NCBI GenBank assembly: GCA_002155105.1
Contig: MUZD01000010.1
Location: forward strand, 1 to 64,000
From: Sedimentibacter sp. SX930
Lineage (GTDB): Bacteria > Bacillota > Bacilli > Lactobacillales > Aerococcaceae
Direction: 5' to 3'
DNA: 64,000 nucleotides
Made by a program: the position numbers and the translations under genes. The notes beneath the pieces were generated by a model. That model did no database searches. It saw nothing but the letters and a program-made list of their open reading frames with translations, and was not told where the DNA came from. Of the stretch, positions 31,876-40,968 are shown in pieces. How positions within the stretch are numbered: the stretch's first letter is position 1; each line of letters opens with the position of its first letter.

Positions 31876-33087
31876 ATGTTCAAAGAAATCATCACACCTA
31901 TACGTACCATCATGACCCCTGGGCCTGTAGAAGCTCATCCGAATGTACTTCGTGTTATGAGCACGCCTATTTTGGGGCAATTCGATCCAGCATTTTTAGC
32001 CATTATGGATGAAGTGAAAGAAATGATCAAAATCCCATTCGGAACAAAGAATGAGCAAGCTTTTGCAATCGACGGCACCTCGCGTTCCGGGCTCGAAGCT
32101 GCGCTTATCGGACTGATTGAACCAGGTGATAAAGTGCTTATTCCTGCATACGGACGTTTTGCGTACTTGCTGGGCGAAATCTGTGAACGCGCGAAAGCGC
32201 AAGTGACCTACTTGGAAAAGGACTGGGATAGTGTCTTCGATCAAGATGCGATCATCGCGGAAATCAAGAGGGTCAATCCTAAAATAGTCGCACTCGTTCA
32301 TGGAGAAACAGCGAATGGCCAGATGCAGCCGTTGGAAAAAATCGGTAAATTCTGCCAAGAAACCGATGTATTTTTTGTCGTCGATACAGTCGCCACTTAT
32401 GGTGGGGCACCCGTGAAGGTGGATGAATGGGGCATTGATATCGCTATTGCAGGTACCCAAAAATGCGTCAGCGTACCATCCGGGCTGTCTTTGATTACCT
32501 ATAACGACCGCGTGGAGAAGGTTTTGACAGCACGTTATCAGAAAGAACTTGGTCTGAGCAAAGATTTCCGTAATGACCGCCACATCAGCAGCAACTACTT
32601 GGACTTGAGCCAACTGCAACGCTACTGGAACAAAGAACGCATCAACCACCATACCGAAGCAACCAGCATGATCTATGCACTGCACGAAGGCCTGCGGATG
32701 ATGATTCAGGAAGGTATCGAGAACGGTTATGAGCGTCATAGCCAAAATGACCGCGCCATTCAGGCTGGTATCGAAGCGATGGGATTGGCCATTTTCGGCG
32801 ACCGCACAACGAAAATGCCGACTGTTACGCCCATCCTGATTCCTGAAGGTGTCGACGGCGATGCGGTACGCAATACATTGTTGAATGATTTCGGTGTCGA
32901 AATCGCCTCTTCATTCGGTCCATTGCAAGGGAAAGTCTGGAGAATCGGCAATATGGGCTTCAGCAGCCGTAAAGAGAATGTATTGCACGTCCTGGCTGCT
33001 TTCGAAGCGGCACTCCTGTTCCACGGGGCAACCATAAACCGTGGGGAAGCCGTCCTGGCGGCTCTGCGAGAGTATAACCAAAAATAG
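31876..33087 (+). CDS. pucG: Ureidoglycine-glyoxylate aminotransferase (PucG-type class V)
   Basis: 403-aa PLP enzyme. The Schiff-base lysine is Lys196 in GTQKCVSVPSG. The N-terminal stretch has TPGPVEAHPNVLRVM and then ILGQFDPAF, where ordinary alanine-glyoxylate transaminases have a GHRSPEF-like motif. The Gln is a mark of the PucG branch, which moves the amino group of (S)-ureidoglycine to glyoxylate, giving glycine. GGAGGAAT lies before the ATG. With AllE also encoded, ureidoglycine has two possible fates in this organism. Plain alanine/serine-glyoxylate transaminase activity remains possible. Confidence 0.85.
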   Translation: MFKEIITPIRTIMTPGPVEAHPNVLRVMSTPILGQFDPAFLAIMDEVKEMIKIPFGTKNEQAFAIDGTSRSGLEAALIGLIEPGDKVLIPAYGRFAYLLGEICERAKAQVTYLEKDWDSVFDQDAIIAEIKRVNPKIVALVHGETANGQMQPLEKIGKFCQETDVFFVVDTVATYGGAPVKVDEWGIDIAIAGTQKCVSVPSGLSLITYNDRVEKVLTARYQKELGLSKDFRNDRHISSNYLDLSQLQRYWNKERINHHTEATSMIYALHEGLRMMIQEGIENGYERHSQNDRAIQAGIEAMGLAIFGDRTTKMPTVTPILIPEGVDGDAVRNTLLNDFGVEIASSFGPLQGKVWRIGNMGFSSRKENVLHVLAAFEAALLFHGATINRGEAVLAALREYNQK

Positions 33088-33110
33088 ACAAGGTTCCCAA
33101 TAATAATAGA

Positions 33111-33150
33111 AGGAACGATCAGGGAGAGAAATCCGCCTGGGTCGTTCCTT
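33111..33150 (+). terminator. Hairpin behind pucG
   Basis: Stem AGGAACGAT/GTCGTTCCT with one G-T pair and a 22-nt interior holding CAGG/CCTG. The T tract is weak (TTGCGTTATTTG), so termination may be partial. Confidence 0.5.
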
Positions 33151-33217
33151 GCGTTATTTGGAGATCATGACCACAGCTAATAGACGGCATAAAAAAACGT
33201 TGTCTGTTGTGCACAAG

Positions 33218-33261
33218 CACAAAAATCACTTTGTACATCTCTTCCGATGTAAACGTTTTAG
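33218..33261 (+). promoter_or_regulatory. Candidate PucR operator and cre site upstream of the allantoin permease
   Basis: CACAAAAATCACTTTGTAC (33218-33236) matches the left half-site found at allC and pucG. Immediately downstream ATGTAAACGTTTTAG (33247-33261) fits the CcpA cre consensus with one mismatch. Together they suggest induction by ureides and repression by good sugars. Confidence 0.5.
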
Positions 33262-33324
33262 AGCCCATGTACAATAAGCTTATCAATGATTGATAGCGAT
33301 TACAAAGATTGGGAGGGTTATTAC

Positions 33325-34809
33325 ATGCAAGCAAGCAATGAGGAAGTCAACATGCAAGAAACTGATCTTTTTGTCAGTGATGCACAAGTCGAAGATTTAA
33401 AGAAACGCGGTTATAATGAAGACGTCGTTCCAAAAACGGCGGAAAAAAGGAATATGAACGCAAAGAACTATTTCACACTTTGGATGGGATCGGTTCATAA
33501 TATTCCGAACTACACAGCTGTTGGGGGATTCCTGTTCCTGGGTCTGTCACCGATCAATGTTATGTTAGCTCTTATCATCAGTTCTCTGGCAGTCAGCGCC
33601 TTTATGGTATTCAACGGTAGAGCGGGATCAAAATACGGGATACCGTTTGCGATGCACCTGCGTTCGACCTATGGGGATCTAGGAGCCAAACTTCCTGGAT
33701 TCTTACGTGGCGGGGTTGCTGCCATCGCTTGGTTCGGACTTCAGAACTATGCGGGATCGTTGGCGCTGCTGATTTTGATCAGTAAATTCTGGCCGGGCTT
33801 CCTGACTATCGGCGGTGATTTCAGTTTCTTCGGAATCGATTTACCGGGTTTGATCACTTTCACGATTTTCTGGGCAATCAATGTGCTGATCGGTCTGGGT
33901 GGTGGTGGCGTGTTGAATAAATTCACCGCTATCCTGAATCCGTTGATCTACATCGTGTTCGGAGGTATGGCTATCTGGGCGATCAATGTGGGTGGAGGAA
34001 TGGGCAATATTTTGGCCTACAGACCAGCTGCTGACAGTGTTCAAGGATATGCGCCTTTATTGGCTTATTTCATCATCATCAATTCCGTCATTTCCGTTTG
34101 GGCCGCTCCTGGGGCAAGCGTATCCGACTTTACGCAGAACGCCACTTCAACGCGCGACCAGTCGATCGGACAAACCGCCAGCCTGTTGGTTGCTTACTTG
34201 ATTTTCGCATTATCCAGTGTCGCCATTTTGATAGGCGGATCCATCCACTTCGGGGTACAGGAATGGAACGTATTGAACATCGTGAACAAGTGGGAAAGCG
34301 TCCCTGCTGCGGCTTTGGCTGTGGTCGTATTCCTGATGACTACCGTATCGACAAATGCAACCGGTAACATCATTCCGGCAGCGTATCAATTGTCTGCCTT
34401 GTTCCCTAAATCTGTCGATTACAAGAAGGGCGTTCTGATTGCTTCTGTCATCAGCTACCTCATCATGCCATGGAAATTGATGGAAAATTCCGCGAGCATT
34501 TTCGCTTTCCTGAACATCATCGGCGCTGTTTTGGGGCCTGTAGCGGGTGTCATGTTGGCTCATTATTATATCGTCAAGAAACAGAAAATCGATATAGACG
34601 CTTTGTACATGGATTTCAGCAAAGATAACTCGCAAAATCCGTATAAGGGCATCAACATAGAAGCTTATATCGCAACAATCGCGGCTTTGCTGATTTCCGT
34701 GAGCGGACAAGTGATTCCTGCCCTGCAGATGATTTCCAATCTGTCTTGGTTGATCGGAGCTGCATTGGCTTTCGGGATCTATCTGATGTTGAAAAAAGGC
34801 AAAAAATAG
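33325..34809 (+). CDS. pucI: Allantoin permease (NCS1 family)
   Basis: 494-aa membrane transporter with about twelve hydrophobic segments, of the nucleobase:cation symporter-1 family. It has the family's NYFTLWMGSVHNIPNYTAVGG stretch in TM1 (split here as NYFTLWMGSVHNI and PNYTAVGG), SKYGIPFAMHLRSTYG and GGVAAIAWFGLQNY. The ATG 33325 follows GGGAGG; the frame is open 39 nt further up without a site. It is placed before allantoinase, so allantoin is the likely substrate rather than cytosine or uracil. Confidence 0.88.
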   Translation: MQASNEEVNMQETDLFVSDAQVEDLKKRGYNEDVVPKTAEKRNMNAKNYFTLWMGSVHNIPNYTAVGGFLFLGLSPINVMLALIISSLAVSAFMVFNGRAGSKYGIPFAMHLRSTYGDLGAKLPGFLRGGVAAIAWFGLQNYAGSLALLILISKFWPGFLTIGGDFSFFGIDLPGLITFTIFWAINVLIGLGGGGVLNKFTAILNPLIYIVFGGMAIWAINVGGGMGNILAYRPAADSVQGYAPLLAYFIIINSVISVWAAPGASVSDFTQNATSTRDQSIGQTASLLVAYLIFALSSVAILIGGSIHFGVQEWNVLNIVNKWESVPAAALAVVVFLMTTVSTNATGNIIPAAYQLSALFPKSVDYKKGVLIASVISYLIMPWKLMENSASIFAFLNIIGAVLGPVAGVMLAHYYIVKKQKIDIDALYMDFSKDNSQNPYKGINIEAYIATIAALLISVSGQVIPALQMISNLSWLIGAALAFGIYLMLKKGKK

Positions 34810-34872
34810 TTTCATCCAACTTGTGGTTTCAAAATTATTGATATAAATCATTTATTATTAGGAGGAAAAAGT

Positions 34873-36243
34873 ATGAATTACGATTTACTGATCAAAAATG
34901 GTTTGGTTATCCTGGATAATGGTGAAATTGAAACAGATGTAGCCATCAAAGATGGTAAAATAGCAGCTATCGGCAGTGACTTGGGTGACGCAGCTGAAGT
35001 CATCGATGCAAAAGGTCTTGTTGTCAGCCCTGGCATGGTGGATGCGCATGTGCATATCACAGATCCAGGCGGCAGCTACCGTGACGATTGGGAAGGCTAT
35101 CTGACGGGAACAAAAGCTTGTGCCAAAGGCGGCGTGACATCCTTCATGGAAATGCCTTTGAACCAAGTCCCAGCGACAGTCGATGCCAAAACGTTGCAAA
35201 TAAAAGTGGATGCCGGTCAAAATAAACTGACAGCGGACGTAGCTTCTTTTGGCGGGTTGGTTCCTTTCAACATCGAAGGTGGAATCCAGGAGTTGGATGA
35301 AGGCGGCGTTGCAGCCTATAAATGCTTCATGGCTACCTGCGGTGACCGTTCGATCGAAGGCGACTTCATGAATGCGGATGACTACACTCTGTATGAAGGC
35401 ATGAGACAAATCGCGAAAACTGGTAAAGTATTGGCGATCCACGCTGAAAATGCGACAATCACAGACCGATTGGGAGAGATTGCCTACAAAAACGGCGAAA
35501 CAACGCTGAAAGCCTATGTAGCGAGCCGTCCTGTCTTCACGGAAGTGGAACCAATCAGACGCGCGATCCTTTTCGCAAAAGAAACAGGCTGCCGCATCCA
35601 TATTTGCCACGTAGCTTGCCCTGAAGGCGTAGAAGAAGTGACCAGAGCCCGCAATGAAGGCGTTGACGTTACTTGCGAAACTTGTACGCACTATCTGTAC
35701 TTCGATACTTCCGAATTGGATGAAATCGGACCGATCGTTAAGTGCTCTCCTCCAATCCGTGACAAAGAAAACCAAAACGGTATGTGGGAAAAATTATTGG
35801 CTGGCGAAATCGCCTTCGTGACTTCCGACCACTCACCATGTACACCTGATCTGAAGGATAAAGAGAATGCCTTTGAAGCTTGGGGAGGTATTGCAGGCGT
35901 TCAGAACAACGTCGATGTATTGTTTGATGAAGGCGTTCAGAAACGCGGCATGTCCTTAAGACTGTTTGCCGATATTATCGCTGCAAATCCGGCAAAACGC
36001 TTCAACTTGAGTTCAAAAGGACACATCGCGATCGGCAAGGATGCCGACATCGTTCTGATCAAACCGAATGCGCCTTACACATTGCAAACGGAAGATTTAG
36101 AGTACAAAAACAAAATCAGCCCGTACGTAGGACGCGAAATCGGAGCGCAAGTAGCAAGAACGATTCTGCGCGGCGAAACGGTCTACAGTCTGGAAGATGG
36201 CGTTTCGGATACCCGTTCGGGAGAATTCGTCTTCGTCAAATAA
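34873..36243 (+). CDS. allB: Allantoinase
   Basis: 456-aa amidohydrolase opening the allantoin ring to allantoate. Metal site motif GMVDAHVHITDPGG, the carbamylated-lysine stretch AAYKCFMATCGD, and further ligands in LAIHAEN, IHICHVACPEG and FVTSDHSPCTPD are all present. Dihydropyrimidinase and dihydroorotase are relatives; the position right after the allantoin permease decides for allantoinase. AGGAGG precedes the ATG. Closed by a terminator. Confidence 0.93.
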   Translation: MNYDLLIKNGLVILDNGEIETDVAIKDGKIAAIGSDLGDAAEVIDAKGLVVSPGMVDAHVHITDPGGSYRDDWEGYLTGTKACAKGGVTSFMEMPLNQVPATVDAKTLQIKVDAGQNKLTADVASFGGLVPFNIEGGIQELDEGGVAAYKCFMATCGDRSIEGDFMNADDYTLYEGMRQIAKTGKVLAIHAENATITDRLGEIAYKNGETTLKAYVASRPVFTEVEPIRRAILFAKETGCRIHICHVACPEGVEEVTRARNEGVDVTCETCTHYLYFDTSELDEIGPIVKCSPPIRDKENQNGMWEKLLAGEIAFVTSDHSPCTPDLKDKENAFEAWGGIAGVQNNVDVLFDEGVQKRGMSLRLFADIIAANPAKRFNLSSKGHIAIGKDADIVLIKPNAPYTLQTEDLEYKNKISPYVGREIGAQVARTILRGETVYSLEDGVSDTRSGEFVFVK

Positions 36244-36253
36244 AACAACAAAT

Positions 36254-36290
36254 AAGAAGGATTCGGGTTTACGCCTGAATCCTTCTTTTG
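36254..36290 (+). terminator. Terminator of pucI-allB
   Basis: Stem AAGAAGGATTC-GGG paired with CCT-GAATCCTTCTT, followed by TTGTATTTTT. Confidence 0.88.
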
Positions 36291-36506
36291 TATTTTTAGG
36301 AGTCCCTGCTGCGGCATCTGCTTGGTCATTCTAAACAAAATAGCGCATATTATTGTATGGAATGTACAGGGTTAGTCCAGCCGTAAATGCTTATAATGGA
36401 AACAGTCAGAGAGGAAATGGAAGGGCTTACGGTTGTGTTTGGGGGAGTATCTGGAAGTCGTGCCCATAATAAAGAGATACAATAATAAGTGATGGAGGAG
36501 AATCAT

Positions 36507-37766
36507 ATGAGTGAGACTCAAGCAACAAAAGTAGTGGAAGTAGTACCAGAAAAAAAAGTGGAATACTGGAAACAAATCATTTATGTTATGACGGCCGGTT
36601 GGATAGCAATCTGGGTTTATCGCACAGCATTAGCGCCTATTTATCCTGAAATCAGTGCTTATTTTGGAGGTGCAACGGATTCCCAGCTCGGATCCATCTC
36701 CAGTTTTTATTTCCTGGGTTATGTTTTGATGCAGATCCCTTCAGGTCTGTTGGTGGATCGTTTCGGTAAGAAGACCATCCTGATCCCGGGATTCCTGCTG
36801 TTCGGACTGGGAACCTTGGTTGTCGGTATGGCGAATACCTTGTTGGTCGTGTACATCGGAAGTGTGCTGGCGGGGGTCGGGTGCGGGACTTACTATGGGG
36901 TAGCGTACTCTTTGACTGCGGAGCATGTGCCAAGTTCCAGAAAAAGCTTGGCAACAGCCATCGTTAACAGCGGTACGGCTGTCGGCAGCGGAATCGGCAT
37001 GATTTCTTCCAGTTACTTTGTCTCCCAGTTGGGATTGCCATGGCAATACATGTTGTTCTTTACGTTCTTCCTGATCATCGCAATGGTGTTTATCTTCTGG
37101 AAATTCATCAAGGGCAATAAAGAAAGTGCAGCAATCGTTTCGCAAACCAAAATGATCACGGAAATTCCGGAAGCAAAACCGTCATTAAAGACATTGATGC
37201 GTCCGCAGATGTTGGGTGCCTACGCTCTTTACTTCGCGACTTGCTATGCTTATTACCTTACGGATACGTGGTTGCCAAATTTCTTGTCGACTGAAAGAGG
37301 TTTTGAAGGAGCGACAATCGGATTGGCTTCATCGATGGTGTTTTTCGCGGCCATCCCGGGTGCTTTGTTCTTCAGTAGGATTGCGGATAAATTCAGTCAT
37401 AAAAAAGTTAGTTTGATCATCATTTTGGAAATAGTCGCAGCCATCATGCTTTTCTTGGCAGTTCAGGCTCCCAACCAAGTGTTGTTGATGGTCGGACTGA
37501 TTTCCTATGGTTTTTTCGGTAAGCTGGCGGTTGAGCCGATCATCATTTCGTGGTTAGGCGAGCACGCACCGAAACGGGGTATCGCTACAACACTGGGGTT
37601 CTTTAATTTCTTTGGGATGAGTTCTTCCGTAATCGTTCCGTCCCTTACCGGTGCGATCTCCGATGCGACCGGATCAAAAGTGTATGCTTTTTACCTGTCC
37701 GTCATCATTATCCTCGTAGGGACGACAATCTTCTACTTGGTGAACGGAAGGACAAAGAAAGCCTAA
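36507..37766 (+). CDS. MFS transporter, possibly of a ureide or carboxylate
   Basis: 419-aa major facilitator with about twelve membrane helices. The loop 2-3 motif of the superfamily is visible in GLLVDRFGKKTILIPG and repeated as RIADKFSHKKVSLI. ATG 36507 follows GGAGGAG. It has its own transcription unit, with about 260 bp upstream in which no gene is seen, and a terminator. Position at the end of the ureide island suggests import or export of a pathway compound such as oxamate, glycerate or a ureide, but nothing in the sequence fixes the substrate. Confidence 0.85.
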   Translation: MSETQATKVVEVVPEKKVEYWKQIIYVMTAGWIAIWVYRTALAPIYPEISAYFGGATDSQLGSISSFYFLGYVLMQIPSGLLVDRFGKKTILIPGFLLFGLGTLVVGMANTLLVVYIGSVLAGVGCGTYYGVAYSLTAEHVPSSRKSLATAIVNSGTAVGSGIGMISSSYFVSQLGLPWQYMLFFTFFLIIAMVFIFWKFIKGNKESAAIVSQTKMITEIPEAKPSLKTLMRPQMLGAYALYFATCYAYYLTDTWLPNFLSTERGFEGATIGLASSMVFFAAIPGALFFSRIADKFSHKKVSLIIILEIVAAIMLFLAVQAPNQVLLMVGLISYGFFGKLAVEPIIISWLGEHAPKRGIATTLGFFNFFGMSSSVIVPSLTGAISDATGSKVYAFYLSVIIILVGTTIFYLVNGRTKKA

Positions 37767-37772
37767 AATGAT

Positions 37773-37828
37773 AAAAGAAAGGTCTGTAGTATGAGCGAGC
37801 GTGCTCAGTGCCACAGACCTTTCTTTTA
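37773..37828 (+). terminator. Terminator of the MFS gene
   Basis: 15-bp perfect stem AAAAGAAAGGTCTGT/ACAGACCTTTCTTTT with an inner GAGC...GCTC hairpin. Confidence 0.88.
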
Positions 37829-37892
37829 TATGCTTGAATTTAATGGAGAGAATTTCAGTGAATGGAAGTCCAGGATAGTTGGCAAAAATTAT

Positions 37893-37920
37893 AGGGACTG
37901 ACTCAATGAGTCAGCCCCCG
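37893..37920 (-). terminator. Terminator of the cupin gene
   Basis: On the minus strand: stem GGGGCTGACTC/GAGTCAGTCCC followed by TATAATTTTT, just after the cupin stop. Confidence 0.75.
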
Positions 37921-37928
37921 ATCAAGCA

Positions 37929-38345
37929 TTATTCTTCGTGGGAAATGAAATCCATCGGCATAGGTCCTGCAACACCTATGAAAACAAACCGCTCATTGCC
38001 GGTGTTGACCATTCCGTGTTGTTGACCAGGTTCGGAGTAAATGATGTCCCCTTTTGTGATTTCCACGGCTTCGCCGTAACCTGGATAAAATGTTCCTGTC
38101 CCTTCCGTGCAGATCCAGATGTCGTCGGCATTGGAGTGCGAGTGATTTACAACTTTCTGACCAGGTTCCAGGCACCATACCGCAAGAGCCATTTTTTCAG
38201 TTTCGTAAAAAATCGTCTTTTTACCGGCCTCAGCATCGAACTGAACGACCTCATCCAGTTTGAATAAACGCTCCTTGATTTTTGAATGATTTGTGTGTTC
38301 CACCTCAACTGCTTCCATTTCAGAAATGCTTCCTCTTGTTTCCAT
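37929..38345 (-). CDS. Single-domain cupin protein
   Basis: 138-aa small cupin. The metal-binding box is seen as VVNHSHSNADDIWICTEGTG (HxH then Glu) with the second box PGQQHGMVNTGNE. Function unknown; such proteins are often sugar- or organic-acid-related isomerases, dioxygenases or sensors. AAGGAG stands 10 nt before the ATG. It is divergent from the oxaloacetate decarboxylase operon across about 440 bp and convergent with the MFS gene, each with its own terminator. Confidence 0.8.
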   Translation of the reverse strand: METRGSISEMEAVEVEHTNHSKIKERLFKLDEVVQFDAEAGKKTIFYETEKMALAVWCLEPGQKVVNHSHSNADDIWICTEGTGTFYPGYGEAVEITKGDIIYSEPGQQHGMVNTGNERFVFIGVAGPMPMDFISHEE

Positions 38346-38676
38346 ATCAACCGCTCCTTGTCTGTACTGTATATTGGGCTAACCGATTCAATTTCCCTGT
38401 GTTCAGATAATCACAAATGAAATATGACATTAGTATAACAAGGAGGTAAAGCGCTAACAATGCAGCGTTTTCCTAAAAATAAAAAAAACTTAGTCATTAT
38501 GCACAAACTATTCCCGAGGGGATTGTTGGTTGTCCATAATGTGTGGCTGGAATAGGCGGATGTGGACAAAAAACACCCATTAATTCTATTGCTCAAGCTG
38601 GATTGACTCATTATTATTACTACTATTTTTTATCTGCAGATTGAATTATCGGTCAATTTAGTGTAAGCTATCCTTA

Positions 38677-38691
38677 AGGAAACCGCTTACA
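38677..38691 (+). promoter_or_regulatory. Candidate cre site upstream of oadA
   Basis: AGGAAACCGCTTACA fits the cre consensus with one mismatch. It is the only recognisable element in the 440-bp region 38346-38788, apart from an AT-rich TCACAA/TTGTGA inverted repeat at about 38759-38776; no gene is seen there. Confidence 0.45.
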
Positions 38692-38788
38692 AAGTGAGGT
38701 GCTACCACAGAACTTCCTGACTGGTGAGGGGTATTTCAAAAATAAAGATAGATAAAAAAATCACAATTTTTTTGTGACGCTGGCACCA

Positions 38789-40255
38789 ATGAAAAGAATG
38801 GATGTGATCGGATTGGAAAAAGGAAAGAAAGTGCTTTTTACTGAGACCGTTCTGCGCGATGCGCATCAAAGCTTGATGGCGACGCGCATGTCTACGGCCG
38901 ACATGCTCCCTATTGTGGAGAAAATGGATGAAGCCGGGTATTACGCGCTCGAGTGCTGGGGCGGGGCCACTTATGATGCGGCAATCCGTTTTCTGCATGA
39001 AGATCCGTGGGAAAGATTGCGTCAAATCCGCAAGCGCGCTCCGCATGCGAAGCTGCAGATGTTGCTCAGGGGGCAGAACCTGATTGGATATCGCCACTAT
39101 GCGGATGATATCGTGGATCGTTTTGTCGGCAAAGCTGTCGAAAACGGCATCGATATTTTTAGGATTTTTGATGCCTTGAATGATACGAGAAACTTGAAAG
39201 CATCGCTGGAAGCCGTCAAGAAATATGGCGCCCATGCGCAACTGACGATTTGTTACACCATCAGCGATGTCCACACGATCCCATTTTACACCGACTTGGC
39301 CAAGGAATTGACTGAAATGGGTGCGGACTCAATCTGCATCAAGGATATGGCTGGTATATTGACGCCGAAAGTAGCCAAAGAGTTGATTCCGGCCATCAAA
39401 GCCGTTATCGATGTGCCGCTGAATATCCACACGCATGCCACCAGCGGCGTTTCACAGATGACCTACATGGCTGCCATCGAAGCGGGTGCGGACATCATCG
39501 ACTGTGCCATTTCGCCTTTTGCGGAAGGAACAAGTCAACCGCCTACCGAATCGATGGCGCTAGTGCTTGAAGAACTTGGATACAGTACGGGCTTGGACAT
39601 TGCCAAATTGGAAGAGATTGCTGATTATTTCAAACCGATTCGCGACAAGTACATCGCTTCGGGTGTGCTGGACCCAAAGATGCTGTCAGTCGATCCCAAA
39701 GCGCTCATCTATCAAGTGCCGGGTGGGATGCTGTCGAATTTGAATTCGCAACTCAAGCAGGCAAAGGCCAGCGATAAATATGAGGCCGTGCTGCGGGAGG
39801 TTCCCCGTGTCAGAGCGGACTTAGGTTTTCCGCCATTGGTCACCCCAATGAGCCAAATGGTCGGGACACAGGCCGTTTTCAATGTCCTGACGGGAGAACG
39901 CTACAAGATGGTCCCAAATGAAGTGAAGGATTACCTGCACGGAAAATACGGAAAGACACCGGTCCCGGTGAACGACAATTTCCGGCGCAGTATCATCGGG
40001 GATGATGCTGTCATCACGGATCGCCCGGCGGATCATCTGGAGCCGGAGTTCGCAAGATTGAAGGCGGAGTTGGGTGACTTGGCGCGTACGGACGAGGACG
40101 TATTGACTTATGCATTGTTCCCACAGGTCGGCAAAGCTTATCTGCAGGAAGTCTACTATCCAACCATTCCTGAAGAACAAGCAGAAATAAAAGCGCCATC
40201 TCAGGGTGAGACGGCGGAATCAGTTATTCGGATCCAAGCCCGCTACCGCAGTTAA
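38789..40255 (+). CDS. oadA: Oxaloacetate decarboxylase carboxyltransferase (alpha) subunit without biotin domain
   Basis: About 488-aa carboxyltransferase that moves CO2 from oxaloacetate to biotin. It has the conserved LFTETVLRDAHQSLMATRM stretch, metal ligands in ECWGGATYD and LNIHTHATSGVS, and a conserved-carboxylase (PYC_OADA) domain to about residue 460. Classical OadA carries a C-terminal biotinyl domain; here the protein stops before it and the biotin carrier is a separate gene downstream. Start uncertain: ATGs at 38789 and 38798 both lack a strong site. Pyruvate carboxylase subunit B is a relative, but the oadB neighbour indicates the decarboxylase pump. Confidence 0.87.
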   Translation: MKRMDVIGLEKGKKVLFTETVLRDAHQSLMATRMSTADMLPIVEKMDEAGYYALECWGGATYDAAIRFLHEDPWERLRQIRKRAPHAKLQMLLRGQNLIGYRHYADDIVDRFVGKAVENGIDIFRIFDALNDTRNLKASLEAVKKYGAHAQLTICYTISDVHTIPFYTDLAKELTEMGADSICIKDMAGILTPKVAKELIPAIKAVIDVPLNIHTHATSGVSQMTYMAAIEAGADIIDCAISPFAEGTSQPPTESMALVLEELGYSTGLDIAKLEEIADYFKPIRDKYIASGVLDPKMLSVDPKALIYQVPGGMLSNLNSQLKQAKASDKYEAVLREVPRVRADLGFPPLVTPMSQMVGTQAVFNVLTGERYKMVPNEVKDYLHGKYGKTPVPVNDNFRRSIIGDDAVITDRPADHLEPEFARLKAELGDLARTDEDVLTYALFPQVGKAYLQEVYYPTIPEEQAEIKAPSQGETAESVIRIQARYRS

Positions 40256-40273
40256 GAGGAAGAGGTGAAAGAA

Positions 40274-40570
40274 ATGGAAACATTCAATTTGGGAGATGGT
40301 CTGGTTGTCACGGTTGTTGCGATGATCGTTGTTTTTGCCGTACTGGCAAGCCTTTGGTTCTTGGTTGAACTGGTCCATAAATTAGTCGGGGAACCTGCAC
40401 AGGCAGCTATAGCACCGGTTCACCAAGAAGATGATCTACAGCCCGTTCTGCTGGATCCGGGTGTGGATGAGCAACGGGCCAAAGCCGCGGCGATAATGGC
40501 ATTGGTCGCCGCATATGAGGCTCATCCGGCTAAGAAGTTCGAGATCGTTGATGTAACGCGTATCAAATAA
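40274..40570 (+). CDS. oadG: Oxaloacetate decarboxylase gamma subunit (OadG family)
   Basis: 98-aa small protein with one N-terminal transmembrane helix (LVVTVVAMIVVFAVLASLWF) and an acidic soluble tail. OadG joins the alpha subunit to the membrane subunit OadB. Length and layout fit the family. ATG 40274 follows AAGAGG with 8-nt spacing. Lies 18 nt after oadA. Confidence 0.8.
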   Translation: METFNLGDGLVVTVVAMIVVFAVLASLWFLVELVHKLVGEPAQAAIAPVHQEDDLQPVLLDPGVDEQRAKAAAIMALVAAYEAHPAKKFEIVDVTRIK

Positions 40571-40604
40571 ATGCCATCTGCTGACTATAAAGGGAGGATT
40601 TTTT

Positions 40605-40952
40605 ATGAAAAATTATGAGATCGAAATTGACGGGCAAGTTTATCATGTCAAAGTGAGGGAGTTGCCGGATGATGCAGTCATGACGGAGCAACCTAAGGCA
40701 GACAGCGGCAGACACGTTGCTGATTCTGCGACCCAAACAGAAGGGAAAACAATGTTGGCTCCTATGGCGGGCACCATCTTGCGCATCCTCGTCAAAGAGG
40801 GGCAACGGGTCAAAAAAGGCGAAAACCTCATCGTCCTCGAAGCCATGAAGATGGAAAATGAGATCGTTGCAGATGAGGATGGCGTCATCAGAAGTATTTT
40901 GGTGAAAGCAAATGACAGTGTCGAATCCGACCAACCATTGTTGATTCTCTAG
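40605..40952 (+). CDS. Biotin carboxyl carrier protein of the decarboxylase
   Basis: 115-aa biotinyl protein. The biotinylated lysine is Lys82 in EAMKMEN. The N-terminal ~45 residues are a linker that in one-piece OadA proteins joins biotin domain and carboxyltransferase. Carries carboxybiotin from the alpha subunit to OadB. Between oadG and oadB, 16 nt before the latter. Confidence 0.93.
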   Translation: MKNYEIEIDGQVYHVKVRELPDDAVMTEQPKADSGRHVADSATQTEGKTMLAPMAGTILRILVKEGQRVKKGENLIVLEAMKMENEIVADEDGVIRSILVKANDSVESDQPLLIL

Positions 40953-40968
40953 AAGAGGAGGGATTCCT

